NCBI GenBank assembly: GCA_947627245.1
Contig: CANQVH010000025.1
Span: 1 to 44,388, forward strand
DNA from: an uncultured Lachnospiraceae bacterium
Lineage (GTDB): Bacteria > Bacillota > Clostridia > Lachnospirales > Lachnospiraceae
Direction of reading: 5' to 3'
DNA: 44,388 nt
The notes under the pieces: generated by a model
Databases searched by the model: none
Seen by the model: only the letters and a program-made list of their open reading frames with translations
Told to the model about the DNA's origin: nothing
Part shown: positions 25,251 to 33,882 of the stretch, piece after piece
How the letters are laid out: every line of letters starts with the position of its first letter
Numbering within the stretch: the first letter of the stretch is position 1
Translations under genes and position numbers: made by a program

Positions 25251-25892
25251 AAATCTCGCCTCCCATTCCCGACTCGCCTTCACCCGGCGCACTGCAGCCT
25301 GCAACTGCCGCACATAGCCATCTTCCGAATCTTTTGTACTCTCCTGCAAACTTAATCCTATGTATTTAAGAAAACCGACAAGTCCCTCCGGCACCTCGTC
25401 TTGATTTGTTCCATGAGTACTCAGAAACATCGTCGTCAGACCATCCTGTAAAGCAAACTCTCGCTCCTCCAGACACATGTTTCGGAACGTGTACCGATAC
25501 CTTCCCCGATCAAACGGGTCAAAATCACAGATGAAGATCACATATGCGTCCGGCAGGCTTCCATAACCGCCGCCTCTGCGTAACAATTCCATATCAATCT
25601 GGCTGTGATAATATCTCGCCCTATGCTCCAGAGCCGGCTTCGGGATTACCTGCATCTCGACGTTAAATCGAGTATGATTCTCATCACTCGCCTCAACGTC
25701 CAAACGCACTCCCTTATACTCCGGATGATACACCAAGCTCTTTTCGATACTGACTGTCAGTTTCCCGATCGGAATCCCCAGCGCCATCTCCAAAAACGGC
25801 CTGCAGTTTTCAGGATCCGTCATTACCGCCCCGAACATGAAATTGTCTTTTAGCGTCAACATGTCCAGTTTTCTTTTTCTATTTTCTCCCAT
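24981..25892 (-). CDS. Rpn family recombination-promoting nuclease / PDDEXK_2 protein
   Basis: 303 residues; ATG at 25892 with GGAGGG 8 bases upstream. The N-terminus (LTLKDNFMFGAVM) is the classic opening of the PDDEXK_2/Rpn family, followed by the catalytic Asp65 (RLDVEA) and Glu79-x-Gln81 (NVEMQ). The middle YYHSQID and SLPDAYVIFICDFDPF blocks also fit the family. A tail from residue 215 contains GIAKGITKGI repeats, a helical region (EVSEELREFL) and a conserved end (ASSVEEFMRQL). Rpn proteins are DNases with roles in recombination and phage defence. This protein is not closely related to the three copies at 1-8.5 kb but shares their two-part plan. It is the only complete nuclease of this type here, next to two solo tails. 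Confidence 0.9.
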   Translation of the reverse strand: MGENRKRKLDMLTLKDNFMFGAVMTDPENCRPFLEMALGIPIGKLTVSIEKSLVYHPEYKGVRLDVEASDENHTRFNVEMQVIPKPALEHRARYYHSQIDMELLRRGGGYGSLPDAYVIFICDFDPFDRGRYRYTFRNMCLEEREFALQDGLTTMFLSTHGTNQDEVPEGLVGFLKYIGLSLQESTKDSEDGYVRQLQAAVRRVKASREWEARFMILEEMLQEQRESGYNEGEAKGIAKGITKGIVRGITNSILDLLADLPGEVSEELREFLSSEQDADVLRRYLKLAASASSVEEFMRQLPR

Positions 25893-25932
25893 GCATTACC
25901 CTCCACACGAAGCAGAGGAATTCTATGTAATT

Positions 25933-25961
25933 ATTATAGAACAGATACATTTTTATTTCAA
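25933..25961 (-). promoter_or_regulatory. Promoter of the Rpn gene
   Basis: Minus strand: -35 TTGAAA (25956-25961), 17-base spacer, perfect -10 TATAAT (25933-25938). The -35 overlaps the stop codon of the solo tail gene. Confidence 0.8.
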
Positions 25962-26221
25962 GAAAAATCAGATTTAGAAAACAGATTTACAAATTCTTCA
26001 ACGGAAGATACTGATCTTATCATTCTACGGTATCCACGCAATACATCAATGTTCTTTTCAGATAGGATACTCTGCCTCAATTCTTCCGGAACCTTACTAA
26101 AACGATTATCCAAAAGCTCAACGACGGCCTCTGCGTATCCTTTCGCGTATCCTTCCGCGTATCCTTCCGCGTATCCTTCCTCATATGCTTCCTGTAGCAT
26201 TTCCTGTAATATCAGCATCAT
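25958..26221 (-). CDS. Free-standing Rpn tail protein (RpnS-like)
   Basis: 87 residues from an ATG at 26221 (a GTG at 26230 is also possible). It has no nuclease domain. It aligns with the last 89 residues of the adjacent Rpn protein: EMLQEA with EMLQEQ, GYAEGYAKG with GYNEGEAKG, PEELRQSILSE with SEELREFLSSE, DVLRGY with DVLRRY, SSVEEF with SSVEEF. It carries four GYAEG-type units. It may be a leftover of a decayed nuclease gene or a stand-alone inhibitor. The ribosome site is moderate (GGTGGGG 3-4 bases upstream). Confidence 0.6.
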   Translation of the reverse strand: MMLILQEMLQEAYEEGYAEGYAEGYAKGYAEAVVELLDNRFSKVPEELRQSILSEKNIDVLRGYRRMIRSVSSVEEFVNLFSKSDFS

Positions 26222-26272
26222 AAACCCCACCGCCTATTTCTGATCTATTTTCATCTGACACATCACAGCATT

Positions 26273-26503
26273 TTAATCCAGCATCAGCGCAAGCTCTTTT
26301 TGTGAAATCCTAAGTTTCTTCGCAATCTCCTGTTTTGTTTCACCCTTAGCAAAATACTCTTGTGCCTGCTTTGTCAGATGAATACCCTGCTCCCGGCCAA
26401 TCTGTTTTCCGCGATATTCTCCTCGGCGTTCCCCTCGACGCTCTCCTTTGCTTTCCCCTATGACATATCCCGATCTCCAAAACAAATCCGTCACTTCACA
26501 CAT
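26273..26503 (-). CDS. Free-standing nuclease-tail-like small protein
   Basis: 76 residues; ATG at 26503 with AAAGGACGGG upstream. It starts MCEVTDLF, like the MCEALRLL internal start of the nuclease copies at 1-8.5 kb, then has basic GERRGERRGEYRG repeats and ends with QAQEYFAKGETKQEIAKKL and a predicted helix-turn-helix (ISQKELALML). The layout equals the 77-112-residue intragenic tails but without any nuclease domain upstream. A strong promoter at 26697-26725 with a structured 190-base leader suggests that it is expressed on its own. Function unknown; an orphan inhibitor is one idea. Confidence 0.55.
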   Translation of the reverse strand: MCEVTDLFWRSGYVIGESKGERRGERRGEYRGKQIGREQGIHLTKQAQEYFAKGETKQEIAKKLRISQKELALMLD

Positions 26504-26599
26504 ACAATCCCGTCCTTTCTCAGTATATTCCTAAAAACTTACCCGCTCCAGCAATGTTCCATGACCCATCCCCTCCGGATCCGCTGGCAGAATAAAGAA

Positions 26600-26653
26600 G
26601 CCTGCATATCCGTACGCTCTTCATCTTCACGTTGACATACTGGATATGCAGGC
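26600..26653 (-). promoter_or_regulatory. Long leader hairpin, possible attenuator
   Basis: A perfect 12-bp inverted repeat, GCCTGCATATCC (26600-26611) and GGATATGCAGGC (26642-26653), can extend by about 5 further pairs across a one-base bulge, leaving a loop of roughly 20 bases. On the minus strand it is followed by TTCTTTATT, like a weak terminator. It lies between the promoter at 26697-26725 and the 76-residue gene. Confidence 0.5.
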
Positions 26654-26696
26654 CACCCTTATATGTTTTCTCTTCTGTAAAAATCTTTATGCGTCT

Positions 26697-26725
26697 ATAA
26701 TAGAACAGGTCATCTTATTTGTCAA
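26697..26725 (-). promoter_or_regulatory. Strong promoter upstream of the 76-residue tail protein
   Basis: Minus strand: perfect -35 TTGACA (26720-26725), 17-base spacer, -10 TATTAT (26697-26702). Confidence 0.75.
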
Positions 26726-26788
26726 ATGAACGAGTGCAATTGCAGCAAAATGTTACAATGCCGCGTCATCCAGCAACTCTGTAAAATC

Positions 26789-29700
26789 CTAAGAAAGAAT
26801 ATCCAGTCTCCACCAACCACTATCTGTCTTCTCTGTTGCAAAAATATCGCTTAACTTCCTTTTGTTCTCTGAGTCGATATTCGCAATATAGTATTCTACT
26901 GTGCCATTTTCACGTATTATTTTAACAATTGTCCCCAAGGGATACTTTATGGCACTATTTCTTGCATATTCCTCGCTAAAAGATGGTACATTTTTTATAG
27001 AATCTTCACTAATTTCAACAAATAGTGTCTTGTTATCATGCTTTGTTATGAACTCTTCGAACGACTTGCTGTCTTTTACATTGGTTCTTCTTTCTGAATT
27101 TCCATCAACCTCATAATCAATACCCGTCCCAACTGCGACATAATAACGTCGTTCTATAATGCCATTTTCACTCCTGATCTCATCATAATAGATAGGAGAA
27201 TCCCTTTCGTCTGGATCATTTTTATCCCAACCCTCATTATTTTTATATTTGGGATCATCTTTCACCGCCTTCTGAAACGCCTCCCATGAAGTCGCCTTAA
27301 AACGCTTTCCATCAATAGAAACTTCTTCTTTCTCAGCCTCTGTTTCTTTCCTCGGCAATACCTTGACTCCGCAAATCGCTTCTGCCGATCGTCCGCTTTC
27401 TTGGCGAGCAATCACTTTCAAATTATATCTCTGATCCCCTGTGCTTTTTATTCCGGTAATCTTTCCGTCTTTTACCGTAAAATAATCTGTGCCAGGATTA
27501 TCATACTGATATGTCACAGAGCCAATTCCCGTGCTTGGTACTGTCTGCACTTCCAAATCCACCTGAGTTCCTTCTTCTACATCAATTTCCGAAGGAACTG
27601 TAATCTGAGAAAGATCCGCATATTTTACAGTGTGTTTTCTATTGTCCGTACGGTATTTATCTATCTCGTTTATCAAATTCTTTTCAACTGCCTCTTGACA
27701 CCTTGCATGTGCCTGCACCACAAATGTTCCGATCTCTCTCGGAATAATTTTGACTTCCGTGCATGAATCGTTCAACGGAACAATATCCACTTTCATATTT
27801 TCCGGCTGAGCTTCGATAATCCCCCAGTCAATCGGCACATCCGTCGTATAGTCCGGCTGTAATCTGGCAATATAATGCAATTCTTCTCCAATTCTCATCT
27901 CCTCGCTTCCAGCATTCTTCCACTCTATATTATCAATTTGCTTAATCGGATAGCCAACTGTAAATGTCAAAGTATCTTCTCGATCGTCCTCTGTTACAAA
28001 TCTAAGCGTGTACGGACCAGTGCCGTTTCCCCCAAACTTTTTAGGAAATAGTGTAAGATCGTAGCTGTCCGCACGATTTATTACGTCAAAATATCCCCCG
28101 GATGCATCATACCACGTTCCTTTCGGTAAGTTAGCAAAAATACCCTGAAGAGCTGCATCATCATAACTCTCTATTTCTATCCCCGCATTATCATGTGCCC
28201 ATACATGGAATTCCTTCGGATTAAACAATTCGCCACTCTGGGTAACAGCAACCTCAACTGTCACAGATTTTTGCTCTTTAGTCTCAGTGTCCGTCACTGT
28301 AACTTCAACTTCAGCTTTTCCATGCTTATTACCGTGAACAGTTCCATCTTCGTCCACAGTCACTGTCTCCGGATCCACGCTTCTATATTCATATGTATAT
28401 TTCCCGCTTCCGCCAGTTGCTTTCGGCTCCAGCTTTCCTTCTTCTCCCTCCTTGACTGTCAATGGCGGCACTTCCAGATCCAATTCAGGCTGTGACTGCG
28501 TCTCTGTCTGAGGTTCTTCCACATTTACATGAATGGTTTTTTCATCTGTAACTGTCTGCTGATTCCCATTCTCATCTGTATATGTTCCCGTCACCTTGCA
28601 GGTGATATCATATTCCCCTGCCGTCTCCCCCGTCACAGTCACCGTTGATCCGTCTTCCGATGTCTTGTCAACTTTAACGCTCGCGTCTTTGGATTCCCAT
28701 TCATAGGTATACTTTACATCTTTTCCGTCTAAGCCTTTCGAGGTCGCACCCGCTGTTATCTCTTCGCCTTTGCCTTTTTCCAGATCAACACTTTCCGGAA
28801 CACTGAGTTCAACACTCGGCTGCGTTTTCGGTTCCGGATCCGTCACTTTAACCTTAACCGTCTTCTCATCCAAAACATTGCCAGCTTTGTCTTTCAATGT
28901 CACTGTAACATCACACTCTCCGGGGGCAACTCCATGCACCTCACCAGTACTAGGATCTACCTGTGCAATATCAGGTCTTTCGCTCTTGTATGTGACAGTG
29001 ACATCAGTTCCCGTATACAGATTGCCCTCCGCATCCTTCACACTGGCATCTATCTCTGTATCCTTGCCTGCTTCCACCGGCGGTACAGGAGATACATCCA
29101 ATTGCAACTGCGGTTTTGAATCTTCAACCGTAACATCAACCGATCCTTTGGAAGTTGAAGTCGTCCCATTCTCATCTTCGATTGTAACTGTGCATTGAAT
29201 CTCACCACTTCCTGCTACCTGTGCTTCTACAGATGCAGCCATTTTTCCGCTTTCAGTCCCTTGCACAACTCCATTGGCTGGGAAAGTCCACGTAACGTCC
29301 TTAATTTGTTCTTCCGGAACTTTATTGCCCTCCTCATCGTACACTGTTACCTGTAAGTCCTCGGTCTCACCTGTTTCCATATCTAACGGACCCGGTTCTA
29401 TCTCGACACTATACGTATGCACTGCCGGCGTCGGCGTCGGGGTCGGAGTATGGTTAGTATCTTCCCCGGTATTATCCGGCGTCGGTGTAGTTTCCTCCGG
29501 CGGTGTTGCTGTCGCATCCGGCGATTCCCTCTTCTCCGTATTTTCCTCTACTTCTAACTTGGCAACAGAAAAGCTCCCCGCGTCCTCAATATTGCAGATT
29601 GCATGACCCTTCGGACATTTGATCTGCGTATCTTCAACCGCTTCATACGTATCGCCCAAAGGACACTTCCCGTCCTCACCGGCATTTTCGATATACTCCT

Positions 29701-29953
29701 GAATCTTATCATGTCCAAATTTATCTCCGCCATCCTCGCCATCAACCTCATAAGACAGTTTGGCTGTAGCGATATCTGCGGCAAGCGCATTCAGGCGTGA
29801 CTTACACTCTTTCGCTTTCCCGTCGTCAATATAGCCGAGCACAGATGGCACGGCAATTGCCGACACGACTGAAAGGATTACCAGTACAACAATCAGTTCC
29901 ACGAGTGTGAAACCATCCTGTTTCCTATTCATCTTTTTCTTTTCTTCTTTCAT
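26789..29953 (-). CDS. Modular pilin with Ig-like (BIG) domains, 1054 residues
   Basis: Start taken at the ATG at 29953 because AGGAAG lies 6 bases upstream; an ATG at 29971 is possible. Leader MKEEKKKMNRKQDG, then FTLVELIVVLVILSVV, a complete class III prepilin site. A small pilin head ends in a CPLG....CPKGH cysteine motif seen in ComGC-like Firmicutes pilins. A Thr/Pro linker (TPTPDN, TPTPTPTP) at about 155-185 leads to four or five Ig-like repeats (GEVHGVAPGECDVTVT and similar, BIG_2-type), then a bulky region and a C-terminal module (SWEAFQKAV ... WWRLDIL) shared with the next gene upstream. Likely a minor pilin displaying an adhesive rod. It has its own promoter and is separated from the 987-residue paralogue by 112 bases. 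Confidence 0.85.
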   Translation of the reverse strand: MKEEKKKMNRKQDGFTLVELIVVLVILSVVSAIAVPSVLGYIDDGKAKECKSRLNALAADIATAKLSYEVDGEDGGDKFGHDKIQEYIENAGEDGKCPLGDTYEAVEDTQIKCPKGHAICNIEDAGSFSVAKLEVEENTEKRESPDATATPPEETTPTPDNTGEDTNHTPTPTPTPAVHTYSVEIEPGPLDMETGETEDLQVTVYDEEGNKVPEEQIKDVTWTFPANGVVQGTESGKMAASVEAQVAGSGEIQCTVTIEDENGTTSTSKGSVDVTVEDSKPQLQLDVSPVPPVEAGKDTEIDASVKDAEGNLYTGTDVTVTYKSERPDIAQVDPSTGEVHGVAPGECDVTVTLKDKAGNVLDEKTVKVKVTDPEPKTQPSVELSVPESVDLEKGKGEEITAGATSKGLDGKDVKYTYEWESKDASVKVDKTSEDGSTVTVTGETAGEYDITCKVTGTYTDENGNQQTVTDEKTIHVNVEEPQTETQSQPELDLEVPPLTVKEGEEGKLEPKATGGSGKYTYEYRSVDPETVTVDEDGTVHGNKHGKAEVEVTVTDTETKEQKSVTVEVAVTQSGELFNPKEFHVWAHDNAGIEIESYDDAALQGIFANLPKGTWYDASGGYFDVINRADSYDLTLFPKKFGGNGTGPYTLRFVTEDDREDTLTFTVGYPIKQIDNIEWKNAGSEEMRIGEELHYIARLQPDYTTDVPIDWGIIEAQPENMKVDIVPLNDSCTEVKIIPREIGTFVVQAHARCQEAVEKNLINEIDKYRTDNRKHTVKYADLSQITVPSEIDVEEGTQVDLEVQTVPSTGIGSVTYQYDNPGTDYFTVKDGKITGIKSTGDQRYNLKVIARQESGRSAEAICGVKVLPRKETEAEKEEVSIDGKRFKATSWEAFQKAVKDDPKYKNNEGWDKNDPDERDSPIYYDEIRSENGIIERRYYVAVGTGIDYEVDGNSERRTNVKDSKSFEEFITKHDNKTLFVEISEDSIKNVPSFSEEYARNSAIKYPLGTIVKIIRENGTVEYYIANIDSENKRKLSDIFATEKTDSGWWRLDILS

Positions 29954-29999
29954 AGCACTCTTCCTTTCCATATCACTTGCTTCAATTTCTCACCTTACT

Positions 30000-30028
30000 A
30001 TTATCTTTCAAATTTTCTTATATTCCAA
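30000..30028 (-). promoter_or_regulatory. Putative promoter of the 1054-residue modular pilin gene
   Basis: Minus strand: -35 TTGGAA (30023-30028), 17-base spacer, -10 GATAAT (30000-30005), in the 112-base gap between the two modular pilin genes. Confidence 0.5.
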
Positions 30029-30065
30029 AATTCTGCTCCGTGTATCATCCGCTATTGCAAATTTG

Positions 30066-33029
30066 TTATATCGTTGGAACCTTAACAAAATATTCTGCCA
30101 ACTTTCCTTCATCCCAACTTGATAAATTATCTCTAGGGAATGGCTTGATACTTATATAGTACATTCCACTGATCTGCCACAATTTCCCAGGCACACCATT
30201 ATCTTGCCAATCAGCACCTGGAATGTTATACTTATTTATTTTTACTTCATAAAACAAGTCTTTATGGCTTCTGTAATATTCTGCAAAAGTCATATTCACA
30301 CTGCAGCTATCGTCCCAAGGAAGCGACGCATCCTTCTTGCGGACATAAACTATAGAGTCTTCATTTACTTTCGGTATGTTTCCTGTTTCATCAGGTATGT
30401 AATATAAATTTGATAATGGGAAATCGCTGTCTGTCACTGTTCCATTTTGAATAGCAGAGCGCAATGCATCCCACTCTATCGCACCAAATCTTACATTATT
30501 CCCCTGTACTGGCATAGGCTTACTCGGATCCCGTACAACTTCTATCCCTGTACTGACTACTTGTTCTTTATTTGCGCTATTTTTCATCTTAATCCACAGT
30601 GTTGCCTTACAGATTGTGTCACCACCAATAACATCATTTGAACTGCCATCTCTTTTCAAATAATCCCACGGATACGACGTAATCTCAGCGATATTATATT
30701 CTTCCCATTCTGTAGTCGCCGTCTCTGGTACTGGACCTATTACGATATCCCCCTCATTTGGCCACTTTGCAATCGATAATTTCTCGCCTTGCATTATGCT
30801 ATTCTTTTTCTGCACAAGAATATTGATACCCGTCAGTGTGTACGGATCAATTACCTTCACATCAATAGAACCAGTCGGAGTTTTTGTACCATTTGTTATC
30901 TGAATGCTTAGTGTTGTTGTTTCGACTGCTTTCGGAACAATTAATCCATTCTCATATCCCAGCTTACCACCCCACACGGCATTTATCCTATACCCATCCA
31001 AACTCGCCCTATCTTCGTTTGGATGTATAATAATATCACCACTCTGATCTGGAGCAAAAGAAACGGATAGCGGCTGGTTAATAATTAAATCTGCCTCGTT
31101 TTTCAACTCAAGCCAGATCCCTGAAAGCTCCGTACTTCCTGCATCGTTCTCCGATACAACTGTCACCCAAAAACTACCAGTTGCCAGAACTTCCTCGCCA
31201 CGCTTCATCCTGACTTTTACTTCTGTCTTCCCCTGATTCAATCCGGTTACTTTCCCGTCCGCTATGGAAATATATTCGCTATTATAATCATAGTACTCTA
31301 AGCTATATTGGCTAATATCGCTCGGTTGTATCTGCGGATTAATTGAGCGCTCATCTTCTACTTTTAAATTATCAATATTCGATATCCATATACTTATATT
31401 CGGATTTGACACCTTAATATTTCTGGTGATCGACCACTCATCCTCCACCCTGTTTATGGTGGGGTCTTTAACAGTCATCGTGATTGTTGCTTCTCCGACA
31501 GACTTTGCATTAACCGTCACATAATTCCACCCCTGATTGTCGCTTCCACGTTCCCATCTCTCTGTCCCTTGAACTATCTCTATAACATTTGGGGCTGAAC
31601 TTGTGAATACGACATTTCTTGTCGCTGTTGAATACCAGCCATGCACTTTTGCGCTAATCTCCTTAGGACCGTCGTTCACATACATATTTGAATCCATAGG
31701 CATTGCTGAGTCAAGGCCATATATCGGATAACGCACATATGCATTCATCTCGTATACTTGATCTCCCACTGTATATCGAAGCGGGTATACACCTTGCCTA
31801 TATTTATCGTCAATATATATTTCCGCATTATTTACAAACCGTACAAGATTATCATTACCTGCGTAGCTCCACACGCCTCCTGCCGGCAAATTCTTCGGCA
31901 TAAACTTCGTAAAATCACCACCGCCCCAATGGACCTGCTCGTTTTCTATTCCATCTATTTCAAAATCACCATACGTAATAACAGTATCTTCCTGAGGAAC
32001 TGTCACCGTCACCGTGGCTGTAGCCGTAGCCATCGCTGCTCCATTATCCGCCGTAACTGTGCACGTAACTGTCGCAGTACCGCCCGATAATCCTGTCACG
32101 CTTGCCTTTGTCTGATCGTCGGTTGCCTTTGTTACCGACGCAACCATCTCTTTACCTTCTTCTATCGTCCATTCACACACATAGGAGTCATAACCCGATA
32201 CAGCCACATTTGCCGTCAATAATCCGGCTTCTTTTCCTTCTTCTCCAAGTACAAGTTCTAAAGAATTCGGGGTGAGAGAAACTGTAAGACTTTTCTGTTC
32301 GTTCACAGTTATTTGAGTACTCGCACTTGCGGAAACTGGATCCCCTTCTGCAACTGCCGCACTTGAACTGCAGGAAATATTGCATAATGTTCCCGCACTA
32401 ACAGCTTTGATTTTTATACTTGATCCGTTATCTTCTATTTTCTCAAAATTTGAAGGGACAGTCCAATTATAAATATTTGATGCCGTGCAATTTTCTTCCG
32501 TCACAACTGAAGCCGTTACCGTTTGCACCGCATTCATTTCCATATTTGCAGACTCCGGGCTGATTGCAATTTTAAAGTCGGATTTCACTGGTTCCACCGG
32601 AGTCGAATTGTCTGGCGTCGGTGTCGCCGTCTCCTTCGGCGCCTCCGTTTGCACGTTGTTCACATCCGCCGTCACAATACCCGCGGTGCTTTTCAAAATA
32701 ACCGTAGTATCGCCGTGTTTGTCGCAGTGAATCGTATTACCGCTGCCCTCCAACGTATATTTCCCGCCCGCAGGACAGCCGTTCTCCGCACTGTTCATTT
32801 CATCCTCCGTCAGCGAAGCCGTAGACCCCATCGCCGACATTTCCTCCAGCCGCGACGCGAGCGCCTTACGGTGAGTTTCGCACTGCTTCGCCTTGTTGTC
32901 ATCCACGTAGCCCATGTAGGTCGGTACGGCAACCGCCGTCAGGATTGACAGCATGACAAGCACGACAATCAGCTCCACCAGAGTAAAGCCTGCTTTCCTT
33001 TTCTCTTCGTATGTACTGTTCTTTCTCAC
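30066..33029 (-). CDS. Modular pilin with Ig-like domains, 987 residues
   Basis: Start is a GTG at 33029 preceded by GGAGGG with about 8-base spacing; the in-frame TTG at 33044 overlaps this site and is rejected. Leader VRKNSTYEEKRKAG, then FTLVELIVVLVMLSIL. The head carries the same paired motif as its neighbour (CPAGGKY ... CDKHG). A Pro/Thr linker (ATPTPDNSTP) precedes Ig-like domains (ISPESANMEMNAVQTVTASV, LSGGTATVTCTV) and a C-terminal module (RFGAIEWDALRSAI ... WDEGKLAEYF) related to the 1054-residue protein. Both look like paralogous tip or shaft-decorating pilins with diverged binding domains. First of the two-gene set, with its own promoter at 33081-33109. Confidence 0.85.
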   Translation of the reverse strand: MRKNSTYEEKRKAGFTLVELIVVLVMLSILTAVAVPTYMGYVDDNKAKQCETHRKALASRLEEMSAMGSTASLTEDEMNSAENGCPAGGKYTLEGSGNTIHCDKHGDTTVILKSTAGIVTADVNNVQTEAPKETATPTPDNSTPVEPVKSDFKIAISPESANMEMNAVQTVTASVVTEENCTASNIYNWTVPSNFEKIEDNGSSIKIKAVSAGTLCNISCSSSAAVAEGDPVSASASTQITVNEQKSLTVSLTPNSLELVLGEEGKEAGLLTANVAVSGYDSYVCEWTIEEGKEMVASVTKATDDQTKASVTGLSGGTATVTCTVTADNGAAMATATATVTVTVPQEDTVITYGDFEIDGIENEQVHWGGGDFTKFMPKNLPAGGVWSYAGNDNLVRFVNNAEIYIDDKYRQGVYPLRYTVGDQVYEMNAYVRYPIYGLDSAMPMDSNMYVNDGPKEISAKVHGWYSTATRNVVFTSSAPNVIEIVQGTERWERGSDNQGWNYVTVNAKSVGEATITMTVKDPTINRVEDEWSITRNIKVSNPNISIWISNIDNLKVEDERSINPQIQPSDISQYSLEYYDYNSEYISIADGKVTGLNQGKTEVKVRMKRGEEVLATGSFWVTVVSENDAGSTELSGIWLELKNEADLIINQPLSVSFAPDQSGDIIIHPNEDRASLDGYRINAVWGGKLGYENGLIVPKAVETTTLSIQITNGTKTPTGSIDVKVIDPYTLTGINILVQKKNSIMQGEKLSIAKWPNEGDIVIGPVPETATTEWEEYNIAEITSYPWDYLKRDGSSNDVIGGDTICKATLWIKMKNSANKEQVVSTGIEVVRDPSKPMPVQGNNVRFGAIEWDALRSAIQNGTVTDSDFPLSNLYYIPDETGNIPKVNEDSIVYVRKKDASLPWDDSCSVNMTFAEYYRSHKDLFYEVKINKYNIPGADWQDNGVPGKLWQISGMYYISIKPFPRDNLSSWDEGKLAEYFVKVPTI

Positions 33030-33080
33030 CGTAAATCCCTCCAATATGTAAAGCAGAATTCCACAGATTTCCTCAACTAT

Positions 33081-33109
33081 ATTTTATACGACAACTCGTC
33101 GAAAGTCCA
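33081..33109 (-). promoter_or_regulatory. Promoter with palindromic operator, 987-residue modular pilin gene
   Basis: Minus strand: -35 TGGACT (33104-33109), 17-base spacer, -10 TAAAAT (33081-33086). The spacer holds an inverted repeat CGACGAGTTGTCG (33089-33101, arms CGAC/GTCG). Nearly the same string, TTCGACTAAGTTGTGG, sits at the same place before the -10 of the adaptor gene at 44278. Confidence 0.5.
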
Positions 33110-33205
33110 TACATTTTTCAATCAAAATTTCACTTTTTTCATTTTTACGCATATTGAAAGTCTTCACGAAAGAATTTCATTGGGATTTCTCCTGCAGGGA
33201 TGCAA

Positions 33206-33242
33206 AAATCCCCGAAATACCGTCACAGGATTTCAGGGATTT
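33206..33242 (-). terminator. Intrinsic terminator after the zeta-toxin-like gene
   Basis: 13-bp stem with one G-U pair (AAATCCCTGAAAT with ATTTCGGGGATTT; 33230-33242 and 33206-33218), 11-base loop, ending in TTTTT. Lies 77 bases after the kinase stop codon. 33110-33205 shows nothing else. Confidence 0.85.
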
Positions 33243-33318
33243 AGAATGATAGAAACTTATATTCTTCTCTTGCAAACAACACACCATTTCCACCATGCGC
33301 AGGGATCTTGCCTCCGGA

Positions 33319-33882
33319 TCAGCCAAGCGCATACCCGGTCAGCTTCTCGATGTCCTCCTTGCTCCAGAATTCGTTCTCCCAGTAGAAATACTCGTCCTTC
33401 CTCTTCTTGAAGATTCGGAACGGGATGTCCGTATTGTCGTAAATATGGCAGATGTCGCAGACCTTCAGAAGCTCCGGAACCAATCCGAGCGAACGAGCGT
33501 ACCGCGCTTTGATTTTCTCGACGGGAACGTCGTGTCCGCCGGAGGCAAATCGGCGCATCACGCGGTGAATGTTGATATTGACGTCCGCGGTCAGGACATA
33601 GATGCAGCGGATAAAATACCCCTGCTCCCTCGCCCTGCGCAGCAGGTCAAGATTGCGGCTGGTGGACAACACCGTTTCGAAGGTAAAATTCTTGTGGACG
33701 TCCAGAACGTACTCCCGCATATCCTCCGCCAGCTCAGCCGCCTCCAGATCCGTGCTCTGCGTCGCCCGCTTAATGTCGTCTGCGTTGATGTAGGGATTGA
33801 TGATCTTCGCCGCTTTCGTCACCGTGCTCTTTCCGCTGCCGTTCGGACCCGCAAAGACGATGATTTCAGGCTTTATCTCCAT
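33319..33882 (-). CDS. Zeta-toxin-like P-loop kinase
   Basis: 187 residues; ATG at 33882 with GGGAGG 7 bases upstream. Walker A GPNGSGKST (12-20), an acidic residue in FTFETVLST (Glu69, the position that binds substrate in zeta proteins), and RRFASGGHDVP (110-120), typical of the small chromosomal zeta/AAA_33 group. Classical zeta toxins phosphorylate UDP-N-acetylglucosamine and block wall synthesis; whether this small form does so is not known. The start overlaps the upstream 96-residue gene by 17 bases, as in toxin-antitoxin pairs. The upstream partner does not resemble epsilon. Probably the last gene of a three-gene operon. Confidence 0.8.
   Translation of the reverse strand: MEIKPEIIVFAGPNGSGKSTVTKAAKIINPYINADDIKRATQSTDLEAAELAEDMREYVLDVHKNFTFETVLSTSRNLDLLRRAREQGYFIRCIYVLTADVNINIHRVMRRFASGGHDVPVEKIKARYARSLGLVPELLKVCDICHIYDNTDIPFRIFKKRKDEYFYWENEFWSKEDIEKLTGYALG

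Noticed and set aside
33180-33410. A 76-codon plus-strand frame
   Set aside because: No ribosome site; it crosses the terminator and the end of the zeta-like gene.
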